A DNA stretch of 64,000 nt from contig JAQGDQ010000073.1 in NCBI GenBank assembly GCA_030141605.1, forward strand, positions 248,001-312,000, given 5' to 3'. The position numbers and the translations under genes were made by a program. Below the pieces are notes generated by a model, which ran no database searches, had not been told where the DNA came from, and saw nothing but the letters and a program-made list of their open reading frames with translations. Source of the DNA: Tubiluchus corallicola (lineage: Eukaryota > Priapulida > Priapulimorpha > Priapulimorphida > Tubiluchidae). This document shows, piece by piece, positions 1 through 10,889 of the stretch; the stretch's first letter is position 1, and the number at the start of each line of letters is the position of its first letter.

Positions 1-2030
1 GTTGTTTAATGTTGTAGTGTGGCAGGAGCTGATGGTGAGCTAAAGTACCACACAAAGGGAGTTTAGAGGCTGCTTAATCATTTAAGTAAATGTAGTTTTT
101 TCACACATTTCTGTGCATATCACATTACACTGAAGAGACTTAATTTCTTGCTAAGCGTTACTACTAATGTATTGTAGCCAGATGTGTCAAATTATGCTTG
201 CCATAGAAAATGTATAAGGCAGAACCCAAAAATCAAATGTTTTATGAGTTTTATGCCACTATGTTGTTTAATTTTCATCAAAGGTCAAATTAACTGTTCA
301 TTGTAATGTTATTGCTGTTACTAGCTGCACAATTTGCTTGAATTTGCAGGTACAATGGCTTTTGTAGCCGTTTTAACACAAATTGCATTTGAAACTTGTT
401 GATTTTCTTGGTAATGGTATTAGTGAAGTTAGCCTAAGCTGTTGTTACATTTTTGTCAATTGTTTTACTTCTGTTTGAGATTAGTTACCTTACCTTAGAC
501 CTTAGTCCTTCCTACGCATTGATGCACATTGGGCAGACAGCATTTTCCACTGAGTTCTATCGGCGGCTTCGTTCTCTACGTTTTCCCAACGTCTGTTGAC
601 AGCTCGAAGGTCTTCTTTGAAGGATCTGCGCCACGTTGTTTTTGGCCGACCTCTTTTTCGTTTCCCACCAGGTGGTTCCCACTGTACTGCTGTTTTGGCG
701 TAGCGACTTTCTGATAGATGGAGAATATGTCCAGCCAGTTTCATTCTTCTCTCTGTAACTATATCTTGTAACCGCAATGACTGCGCTCGTTGAAGAACTT
801 CTACATTGGTGACATGGTCGCGGTAGGAGATTTTTAGTATCTTTCGAAGGCATTTTTGGTGGAAGACGTTCAGTTTCTTTGATAACTCCGCTGTGACTTT
901 CCAGGTTTCGCTGGCATAGAGAGCCGTTGGCAGCACAATGGCGTTGTACAGACGAAGTTTGATTTTCATGTCAATTTTCTTGCTTGTCCAGATTTTTCCC
1001 ATCTTCCTAAATACTGCTGTTGCTTTGCCGATTCTCCCCCTGATGTCATTTTCTGTACCTCCATTACAGGTCATCACACTGCCCAGATATGAAAAACTGG
1101 TAACGTTCTTAACCATTTGGCCTCCCACTGTTATATGTACATCATTCTGTTGGTTTGACCACACTTTCAAAACTTTGGTCTTTTCTTGACTAATTCTCAA
1201 TCCAATTTTTCCCGCTACTTCTTCCATACTTGTGGTCAGTTGTTGCAGGCTTTCTTTTGATGTTTCCAGAAGAGCTATATCGTCGGCAAAGTCCAGATCT
1301 GCCAATCGTTCTTGTTGTTTCCATTGCATTCCTAGATCTTTACCATCAACCGCCTTGTTCATGATGAAATCAATCGTCAGTAGGAACAGGAATGGCGACA
1401 TAATGCAACCCTGCTTAACTCCAGTTTTGAGATTAGTTACAGTGTTCTTTTTCCCAACACGTAAATGCAAAGAAAGCGGCTGATTAATGCAACTTAATGC
1501 AGGAGTTTTATTAGATTTTTTAGGATTTATCTTAAGTACCACTAAAAGAAATCAGCGTAAAATAATGTGAATTGATCTGATAGCTAGCTGTGTACCAGTA
1601 GGATCAATATTTACCTATTAGTGTTTATTTATGTTAGCAGTAGCTGTTTATACAAGCCAAGCAAGCAAAACGAAACATTTGTTATTAAGTGGAAAACGGG
1701 TAGCAAAAGTTCAACTAATTTATCCTTGAATTAATAATTGTTAAGTAAGACTTACTATATCGCTTTTGGCTATTTAGAAATTATTTTGAATTAATTTAGT
1801 ATGTTTATTGCATTCAGTTCTGATGAGTTTAATGGCTAATGGCTTCACTTCAAAGGGAAACAAAAAAATTGCCTTTCAAATCGTTGTAGGCTGAGACAAA
1901 AGTTTTTCGATGTCTTTTCACTTACTCCTGTGTTAGCTTCTCATTCAGAATTGGGAAGACACAGGCTGGTTGAATAAATGTTGGAGTTATTTATTCTAAG
2001 TTACCATGTTATGTACTCACTGTTTTTTAG
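1..2030 (+). other. intronic sequence of NCOA4 upstream of its first visible exon
   Basis: Apart from the LINE at 474-1440 I see no exon here. The stretch ends in a polypyrimidine tract and AG at 2029-2030, the acceptor of the first visible NCOA4 exon. The N-terminal coiled-coil exons expected from human NCOA4 are not recognisable, so they probably lie left of the window. Confidence 0.6.
474..1440 (-). mobile_element. 5'-truncated LINE insertion (copy 1) with perfect target-site duplication
   Basis: This is the 3' part of a non-LTR retrotransposon, inserted antisense to NCOA4. Read on the minus strand it encodes the end of a reverse transcriptase: motif B (GVKQGCIMSPF), motif C (FADDIALL), then a tail ending in a GRPKTTWRR segment and a W/DR-rich end. 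The element body spans about 489-1425. It is flanked by the same 15 bases, TTTGAGATTAGTTAC, at 474-488 and 1426-1440, which marks target-primed insertion. Its 3' end is a short tandem tail of TAAGG-like units and no poly(A). It is almost identical to the longer copy at 28181-29480; I count about nine base differences over some 940 shared bases. The reading frame continues past the 5' truncation into flanking DNA only by chance. The clade is uncertain, RTE-like being my best guess. Confidence 0.9.
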
Positions 2031-3748
2031 GCTTGATGAACTTTGCAATGAAATCGATGAACATCAAGTCGTGCTAAAAGCCGACACCCATTCTCTGCGG
2101 GACGCAATTCGCGGGTTCGGATCCATAGAGAGCCTCACAACCGGAGCGAAGTTTAATCACGACATGGTATTTGCAAATCCCGAGCTGAAATCTTGCTGCC
2201 TTCCCTCAAGATTTGAAGATTATGGAGATGGAGAACAGCAGTTATTGCACAAGCCCGTGTCTGATCCTTGCAATGTATGTTTACTATGACAAAGGCAAAG
2301 ATAACATAAAAATAGATTAAACTACTAGAAGTGATAACTTATCCCATTATTGGAATAAGTGGATTTTCTAAAGTTCTTATTGCAGTAACACCACACAATC
2401 ATATCACATATTATATGTAAAAAGGTATGTTAGCCCGTTTTTTATAACGACGTGTATGTGCATGTGTGCGTGCCTATTATCGTCTTTTCCTGTCACTTTC
2501 CATCATACTTCCTTTTGCTGCAATTTAATTATTGTTTCTTATGTTTCATATATCAGGGGGCTTAAGTTAATCATTAGTCCACTGCAGTACAAATTATTGC
2601 TTTTATAACGCATTTTTTCTTCTGTTTTGCAGTGATTATACTAATGTGCTGCCTGAACTAATAATAATAAACTTCAAACTAAACTTTAAGTGTGAAACTT
2701 GGTAACTACTAAATCTAAAGATTCATTTCTTTGCAAAGAAGAATCGAGTTAAAAAATTTGGCGGAACTTGAGATTCAAACTTGTTTCTTCAGACTAAGTG
2801 ATCATTAAACTAATGCAAATTCATCACACAGAGGTGGTGTCATTCCAAGATAACGATTTTTTGTGTCTGACTGCAAGGTGGAATTCAGCTCTCCAGGGTA
2901 GAGCCTATTCAACAAGATGTTTGTGGCATCTGAGCCTGGCTTATCAATCAGTCTGCTGTGTCAAATGGCAGAAGTGTCTCGGTCCACATTTGCATCAATA
3001 TATATCCTCTATGAAGTTTACAAATGATACCGCCTAAAGCAAGTATTGAACCAACAGTGCTGCATGCACTCGTGTAAGACACTCGCACTCATCCACGTGT
3101 TTGCTTTCAGATTAAGATATCGTTTCCGAAATTGTCTGCGCGTAAAGAGGACTGGCTGCTGCCGTCAACTGTTAGTAACAATATTCCTATGGATGAGTCA
3201 CCCATGCATCATCAGTCTTTGTGTGAGTATTTTCATTCCTAAACACTAAGAACACATCACATATTGAGCACAGATTTCACAGTAAATAAACCACAAAAGG
3301 AAAGACATGAAAAGTATTAGTCACAGCAACACAGTAGCGAAAAGTACAAAATGTCACAAAAGCATTGGGGTAGAGGTGCAAGAATATATATAAATCATGC
3401 GACTGCAGATATTGCAATTAGAAATTTCATTGTTGTGCCAGATTAACTTGCTGGTCATTGAGAAATTTCACTTTTATAAAATATTCTTTAATTTTATTAC
3501 AATGAACATTTGCACGTACAAACAGCCAGGGCATCTATTGAGAGGGATTCTTAAGCTTTGTAATCACATTTTTATGTTAAGATCTTTTTTGTGTTTTGGG
3601 CGTTTTGAGTAAATTTATTAATTGTTTTATGTTGTTTTGTACAGTAAAATGAGTAAATAAAGCATTTCTCACAGGACATTTATAGATTTTCCTGAAATAG
3701 ATTAATTACTTGAATACTTGAACAAAAAAGGCCAATGGCTAATGAGGC

Positions 3749-3780
<32 letters not shown>

Positions 3781-6700
3781 TTAAGTGATTTATTTATATC
3801 TTTATATAATATTTGTATATTTTAAGTGGATTAACATACACTAATATTACTGATCAAAGTATTTCCATTGTAAAAGTGGAATTTATAAAATCAGTTTACA
3901 AAGTCCCTGTTGTATTTTGCTCTCGGACAAAGAAAGAAATCAAAAATGATACCTCATATTTCAGCTGGTAGGATGTCACCTGCTAGCCTGCTCAGCGAGG
4001 ACTCCGGTCTTAGCATTCAGCAATGGCTTCGTCAAATTAAACGTGAACCCGAACCTGAACCCATGGATGACATCGAGATGATGTCAACTATTGGCAGAGA
4101 ACTGACCATGCCACACCGCAAAGAAAGACAGTATACAGAGACTACGGATGATTTTGAGGTTATCCCCTTTAGCAGTTCTGAGACAAGCTGTTCTGTTGCT
4201 TCATCCTGTGCACCAACTTACTTCAAGGTATTATTCATCATGATAAATAGTATTTCTTTATATCACGCAATAGCATACAAAATATTTTGTTATTTGTTGT
4301 AAAGTGTCATTACTGGATGCATGGAAGTGTTTTCTATTATTTGCATTATTTTAAGTATTATTACCATGCCATTGTTATGGTACAGTAGGCGCCGCTTAAT
4401 AGAGTACATCAAGTACTTCACAATAGCAAGCAGGAGCTTAGGCGAAACTACAGACGAAGCTACTTGCGGGGAAACATAAGCACCACCAACAGTTTAAGCA
4501 CTTACACTGTAGTTTGGAAAAGTGTAGAAAAGTATACTTTTTAATTTATTGGTAATTCACTTATATAAATTAATATCTTGAAATATTTTTTTTTCTAATT
4601 TTTAACTGCACAAAGGAATTTAGGCATTACTTCTTTCCTAAAATTGATTAAAAACTTTTGTAATACATATTGAGCTGGTGACTCATACTTCTGTACCATT
4701 AATACTATACCCAACGGTTGATAGGTTCAGTCGGTTAATTGGATCAAAACACTTCGGTCCCAAAGTGAGTCTATTAAGCGGCGCCTACTGCATTACGAAA
4801 AAGTTCAGTTTCCAAATTTCACAGTTTCAGTCGTGTAATTAAATATTCAACGGTGACATTCTGATTGCATATCTGGATGGCAGTAATCGCTTATAACTAT
4901 AACCATTTGAAACAGGATATTGAATTTTTACTTGATTTTAGAACCCAAGCCCTTTTAGAACTACAGTGCCGTTATTTCAAACGAGTGCTTATTCAAAGAG
5001 TGGCGCTTGTTAGTTTTTGACTTATGTTGTTGTAGCACTGTATCAATCACTATGATACATTAAAACATTTTTTCAAGATGCATAATGCCTGAGTGTAATC
5101 TGTGCATGGGGCACTCCTCACAGCCATGCAAGTGAGTGAAGCACACTAGGTGGCCAAAAGTAGGAAGGATGTAGTAGATTTTGCATAATGTGCTGAAACA
5201 TTGTCAATACCCCTTGTCAGTACAATGCTTGCTCTCCCATCTGTCTGTCAGCTGAAAATTTTTTTATGCTACATTTCTTTATAGGTTGATATATTATGGC
5301 ATCTAATGAACACCTGTTATCTCTATTCATTAACCGTGTTTAATAAAGATGTATTTTTGCGTGTTAATCTGATTGCAGAAACCAATAAAGTGATTCCAGA
5401 ATGAGTAACAGTAAAATTTCACAGGTGTGCTGATACTGACACGTAACATTTTTCCACACATCGACTTACACCCGGATGGCTGGCGCTTATTATTTTTTCA
5501 TTCTGTTTTCTTGGGTGCTTTTCGCGCAGGTTTTCAAGCACAAGCCCTAAAACAAGTAAATGTGGCAGTTTGACAAAAAATGTGTGGGCAGCTTTGCAAG
5601 TTGCTGAGCAGTCACAAAAGCTTGCTTTCTTAAAAGGATTACCTTTGTAGAAATGTGGTTTTTATTTTGTTTTAACGTGTAATGCAATGTAACGTCTTGG
5701 TTAACACCAGAGCACACAATTACAGTCACTGATGAGGTAGGCAAAGCCAGATAAAATGCGCAGCATAAATCCTTACCTAATCAAATATTTACAACCTACA
5801 TTGGCAGCTTTGATGGGACATTCGTCAGCCATGAACTCTAAGCTGTACATACCAGTTGAATATTTTTAGTTACTTCTTCTATGACCATTTGCACTTACAA
5901 ATTAGGATGTTTGTAAGTTACAGAAACATATTTATAAATAATCATAATAGTATATTTACCTTATACACTGTAAGGATTTGATCTTGCTCAATTACCTATA
6001 CTTAAAATTCGTCCGAAATTCATTAATTTTTATGTTTTACTATCAATTTAATTCATATTCTTTTTTTACAGGTTTACTTATCAAAAGACTTGCACATCTT
6101 TGCCAAAAACAATGTATAATTGCATGTACTTGAATATTAGTGTAAATTAATGCCAATCAAAAGGCATTAATTTATAATCATTTTGCAGGAAGTGTTGTCT
6201 TCTCCAATCAGCAAATGGTTGGTTCAGGCTCATAACCTGAATCCCACGGTATCATTTCAGCGGCTGCAGTATTTTCAGAAAGCTGGTGAGAACTGGGAAC
6301 GATGGCTGCCCAAAAATCAAGTAAGTTATCAGCACTTCAGTAAACCTACCTTTCTAACTTTGTTCAATGTGAGTAGTTTATGGTGTCATTTTACAGTAGC
6401 CGAGATGTCAGTAGCCAAAAGCTGAACAATGCCAAACCTGGTCAGCAAATGGATGGGTGATTGTTGGGAAAAATTCTAATAAAATATAATTGGTGTGGGG
6501 GCAGTTGTGCCATTGTTAAGGTCGGTGTAATAGTTCTCGTATTATTAGAAGATTTAAAATGCTGAAAGCTGTTATTTCTATTGAGCTCCTTTCAAACTTT
6601 TTTCTAGGTTATCAAGGAAGATGATGAAACATGCGAGCGCAATGTCATTGGTGGAATTTCGGATAGAACAAATGAAAACAAGTTTCCTTATTTTCAGCAG

Positions 6701-7974
6701 ATAATCTCTGGAGACGTTAACATGTGGCTTCATCATTCAAATGTAAGGAAAAATACTTTTCAAAATTTATCTGTAAAGAATGCGATCGCCACAGTAAAGG
6801 CTGAGGAAAGACTTATGTCCCAATGCCCCTATTAGCGCATTAGGATAAACAGCTGCGGCATCTAATGTATGAGTCCTTAGTACACAAGGAGGTGATGTGG
6901 CTAAGCGAGGTTGCAACCCAAGACCTCTAAGTTAGCAACCCAGAGCTGGTAACTGCTCGACTGCCTCAGCTTCATGTTTTCCATAAATACCTCCATAAAG
7001 GCATAGTAATTGCAAAATTAGCACAATATGGGCATAAAAACATTTTTTTTAAAAACAGTGAAATGACAGGCAAGAGACGTTCTTGTATTTGGTAGTTCAA
7101 CAAAGTTACTTGTGCAAGTCTATCTAGCATATTTTAAAAGAAAACATCTAACATTAAATTCGTCATAATTGAGCACTAACTGTAGATTGTTATTATTCAA
7201 CACAGATTGTAGTTGGTGAATTCTCACAGACATCATAACTTAACAGCATTTTTTGCTTGATGTATTAGTATGTAGTAATTGCTGCTTATTTTCTTAATAA
7301 TGCACTACCACTTTCATGTGTTTTAGATGGAAACTGACACTATCACTAATTCGCTTGGCAGTCGTGTGCCAATGCCTATGTCGGATGACATGGATAGGTT
7401 TGCACCACCATCTACAGGACAAGAAGAGAAGCAACTGACGGCATTTTTGGAAAAGCTTTCCCTGTGTGGGAATGATGCAAGCAAGTTTCATTCGGCTTTT
7501 GTGGAAATTGCCAATTCACCTCTTTCTGATTGGCTGCATGCTAAGTCCATGCAGGTGGGTAAGTTAGCCACTACTTCTGATGGTTCTGACACTTTCATGT
7601 TAGTTGAGAATGGCGACTGCAAAAGAGATGCAAAAATGGTGCTTACGCTTCTACACATGCGTAATATTTTAGAATCTAAAGCGTCTGATTGGTTGTTGGG
7701 CGAAGATGAAGATAGAAATATGCCTACTGATACCTGTCAAGTTCTGCCATCGGAATGCGATGCTGCTGAAGCTGGGTTACCTTTGCATAAGATGACATCT
7801 AGTACTCAGTCGGAAGATAGTGGTGTCATTGATGCTTGGTCAACCATCTCTAAGTCATCTGCCGATATCTGGCTTCCTAAATATAGCGTCGACACCAGTG
7901 TGGGAGTGAGCCCTTTTAAGCTCCCTTTTAAGGTTAATGACTGGTACAGAAGCAAAACCATAGCTGAATACTAA
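2031..7974 (+). CDS. NCOA4: NCOA4 (nuclear receptor coactivator 4), ferritinophagy receptor, 5'-partial
   Basis: Six exons with matching phases: 2031-2274, 3111-3222, 3965-4227, 6189-6320, 6608-6742 and 7327-7974 (TAA 7972-7974). They give about 510 residues; human NCOA4 has 614, and the missing N-terminal coiled coil must lie upstream. The first exon carries KADTHSLRDAIRGFGS, close to human EADTITLRQTITTFGS. The rest is low-complexity linker with repeated tryptophan modules: DWLLPS, QWLRQ, KWLVQ, RWLPK, MWLHH, two SDWL, IWLPK and a final DWYRSK. An acidic-proline run (KREPEPEPMDD) also resembles the human protein. In humans NCOA4 binds ferritin heavy chain through I489 and W497 and delivers ferritin to lysosomes; the matching motif is in the last exon (IANSPLSDW, 7507-7533), with a second version (VLSSPISKW, 6192-6218). 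Introns hold a pogo-like MITE and a tRNA-derived repeat. The identification is firm; exact splice sites are inferred. Confidence 0.9.
3753..3781. repeat. (TA)n microsatellite
   Basis: About 14 uninterrupted TA units in an NCOA4 intron, just upstream of the exon that starts at 3965. Confidence 0.9.
4383..4790. mobile_element. pogo/Tigger-like MITE with 20-bp terminal inverted repeats
   Basis: The ends are perfect inverted repeats: CAGTAGGCGCCGCTTAATAG at 4383-4402 and its reverse complement at 4771-4790. The 408-bp element has no coding capacity. TIRs that start CAGT with a TA target duplication are typical of pogo/Tigger elements. The left flank is TA and the right flank is CA, so one copy of the duplication would have mutated. 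It lies in the NCOA4 intron between 4228 and 6188. Confidence 0.8.
6880..6975 (-). repeat. tRNA-derived SINE relic or tRNA pseudogene
   Basis: Read on the minus strand, this stretch has an A-box-like segment (GGCAGTCGAGCAGTTA, near 6949-6964) and, after about 35 bases, a B-box-like GGTTGCAACC (6909-6918, consensus GGTTCRANNCC). The order and spacing match a Leu/Ser-type tRNA, but the stems are imperfect. It lies in an NCOA4 intron, antisense to the gene, so a SINE head or pseudogene is more likely than a working tRNA. Confidence 0.4.
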
Positions 7975-10580
7975 AGCAGAAGCAAACCTGTCATTATGTA
8001 CAACTGGCGCATGTATTTTGAATTTTGCTTTGTTAGCAGTAAGCAAATGTTTTTTTTACTAATTTTGATGTCAAAATGACATCTTTGGCTGAACTAATTA
8101 TTTAGCTAGGGATTAATACCTACAGATATTAAAAGGCTTAAAAAGGATAAAAGTGTTGCAAGGTTTTTGTGAAATGTAAATAGTTGATAGAATTTTAAAA
8201 TTGACTGTTTCATTCGTTATCATGACAAATCATAATTTTGTGCAGGTTCAGTTATTAAAATAATTTTACTATAGTATTTTTTACACTGTATATTATATTG
8301 ATATTCAAAACGCGTTTAATATGCTTTCAACTTTAATGGCCTGCTTGATCGAGAGTGTACTGTTTTTAGCAAAAGAATTGTGCTAATTAAATGCAGTATT
8401 ACAATTGAAAACAGAAAATGTAGTAGATGAAATTACTTTTGACAGCGTGCCAGAAATGGTCAAAATAGCTAATATAATAGATATAAACCAATCAAATACG
8501 TTTTTGATGCACTTTTAACCGCGTAAGTGTTAATTTCTAGCTATCACATTGTTCTGCGAAGTTTGGTGGACAAGTGACCACATCAATTTGGTGAATCTTG
8601 TTGGTGTTAATAGAATAGAAGTTAACGAGTTTGTTGGTCTCTTTAATTAACAGTATGTTTTATAATCTAACAATAAGTTTGAACTGCAAACTAGCAAGTG
8701 GGTTGGCACCAAGCTGCAGGAAAAATTTTAATTATACCTGGAAGACCTGCTTTTGGGGTTATTTGTTTAAAATTTGGCCATGAACAGAGATTCGTGCCAT
8801 AATTATAGTCATAATATATAGTCAATCATTTATGCTGCATTTTGTAATGGCTGTGTTTAAAGTTTCTACGTGGCTGGGTAATTTAACATACCATAGATAT
8901 ATGCTGGCCATAGACAGGGATCTATGCTAGACTGTGATAATGCATGCAAAGTTTATTAGTGAAGTGCAGCTACCGCTTTACCATAGTTGTTGTAATGCAA
9001 ATATTTTATTGAATTTCATAATAAATATTAACGCAATGCAAAATTGCTTCTGTCTTATCCATTTTAAAAACACATTTTTGAATGGAGTCTTGAGAGTGCT
9101 GATTATAAAACCCCACTGCTCTTGCCATTCACTCTTAGGAACAGCAACTACCAAAGAAAAAAGTTAAGGAATGAGTCACTGACGTCATGATACGGTATGA
9201 TAGTGATACTTCACATAGATACGTTTTATTTCGACTTTAAAAATTTCAAATAACTGACTGAAATGCAAGTGACAATGGCATTATTATCTATTAGACATGT
9301 ACGTGTGGGAAAATATTGCAGTACAGGCGAAGTGAATGGTGCTCCACACATATATTCACAGTAATTTAAAAACTTTATATGCAAATAAGGTTAAAATGGT
9401 TTAAATTTACAGATAATTCACGAAAAATTTTGACAACAGAATCTAATTGATCATAAAATAACTCTTCAGTCATCACTTATTTGGCATCTATTTATCGAGT
9501 TTAACTTTTATTATACTCAAGGATGATTGTAGAGTTTTATTTCATCCGAAGATCATCTCATAAATGATATTTTGCTATATCACGACATCAAGGGCTTATT
9601 CACTGAGGTATTTTTCTTTGTTAGTCCTTGTTTCTAACAGAGTGGATAAGTGAAAGTCAACAGTTACAGAAGCAGAGTGTGAAAATCAGCTAATCGGTAA
9701 TCATAGAATATTGGGATACAGAAATGCAAACATGTAATTTTGAGTCTTTAAGCGATTTAATGAAATACTGACTCATATCAACCAAAAACTACTGCACTAA
9801 CAAAAAGTGTCCAAAGCGTCGGGTTATTTGAAGAGCGTTAATCTAAGTGGTTCTTGGCAGGAAGTCAGGCATCTGGGTCCAATGAATCATAACTAAAACT
9901 GGCAATGTTGGACCAGGATTGGAGTTGTCCAAAAAGCAGCCAATTTGTCCACAATCAATAATCGATAATTAATAATATAAGCAGCTAAAAATTTCAAGAG
10001 ACAGTGACAGTAAATTTAAAATCTCACAGCAATTTCAAGTGGCAGCTGTTAAATTACAAAGCTTGTACCATTTTAAGATAGACATTGACATATTTAATAA
10101 ATCGATTATTTGTTAAGTTATCACATCTCTGTTTACATTTGTATTTAACAAGAAAATAGTTTCTACCGCCAAGTATTACAGTTTAATTCTAAATACCATT
10201 TGACAGAGAAGCAAACAGTCAGCTGGTAGAAAAGAATGAAAAGTAATTTTTAATCAGGATTGAACTGCAAAAATACTCAAATGCTTTAAGTTAAATTGGT
10301 TTGGTCAAAAATGGCTTTGGACAATTTTATCTGCCCAATTGTACTAGCTGCTTCTCTCATTTAAAAAACATGCATACAGTGCTGTTTCAACATCTTGTCT
10401 GAAAAACGAGCCTGTTCTAGCCTTAAGCCACAACTCTTAGTAGTCACTAACTTTGTTTTAGTTGATTTACACAAAAAAACTGTGCTACCACCAACCAAAC
10501 GATTAAAAAAGTAGAAAAAATTCAAAATGTACAAAAACTGACTCTAAAATAACACCACAGTCTTGCGAGTCGGGTCTGTT
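7975..10580. other. intergenic DNA between convergent NCOA4 and NUBP1
   Basis: No exon-like reading frame is supported. The left part should contain the NCOA4 3' UTR; an ATTAAA at 8254-8259 is a possible poly(A) signal. Two loosely similar segments near 8755-8800 and 8885-8930 suggest an old short repeat. Nothing else is recognisable. Confidence 0.5.
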
Positions 10581-10586
10581 TTTATT
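10581..10586 (-). terminator. candidate NUBP1 poly(A) signal (AATAAA)
   Basis: TTTATT on the plus strand reads AATAAA on the NUBP1 strand, about 300 bases beyond its stop codon. A 3' UTR ending just after this would contain both copies of the 129-bp duplication. Confidence 0.45.
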
Positions 10587-10622
10587 GCAAGGGTGACCCA
10601 CTATAGATTTCTTCAAAAATGT

Positions 10623-10880
10623 ATATTAAACTGCTGCAGATTATGAGTGATAAATGGAGCTATCTCCAAAGATAACAAAATGGTACACCCAACTATGGTC
10701 TATGACAAAAACAAAAACAACAGTGTTAAATAGGTTTTCCTGAACAATATCATATTAAACTGCTTACGATTAATGAGCGATAAATGGAGCTATCTCCAAG
10801 GATAACAAAATGGCACATCCAACTATGATCTATGACAAAAACAAAAACAACAGTGTTAAATAGGTTTTACTGAACAATAT
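10623..10880. repeat. 129-bp tandem duplication in the NUBP1 3' UTR
   Basis: Two adjacent copies, 10623-10751 and 10752-10880, differ at only a small number of positions. Both contain GATAAATGGAGCTATCTCCAA and a run of AAAAACAAAAACAACAG. The second copy ends 10 bases before the NUBP1 stop codon, so both copies would be transcribed in its 3' UTR. Confidence 0.9.
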
Positions 10881-10889
10881 CATCATTTA

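Noticed and set aside
1429-1542. N-terminal extension of the LINE copy 1 reading frame
   Set aside because: It lies beyond the 5' truncation point and the target duplication, so it is flanking host DNA read by chance.
4960-5045. A second small MITE bounded by TACAGTGC repeats
   Set aside because: Only eight bases match between the ends, too few to support an element.
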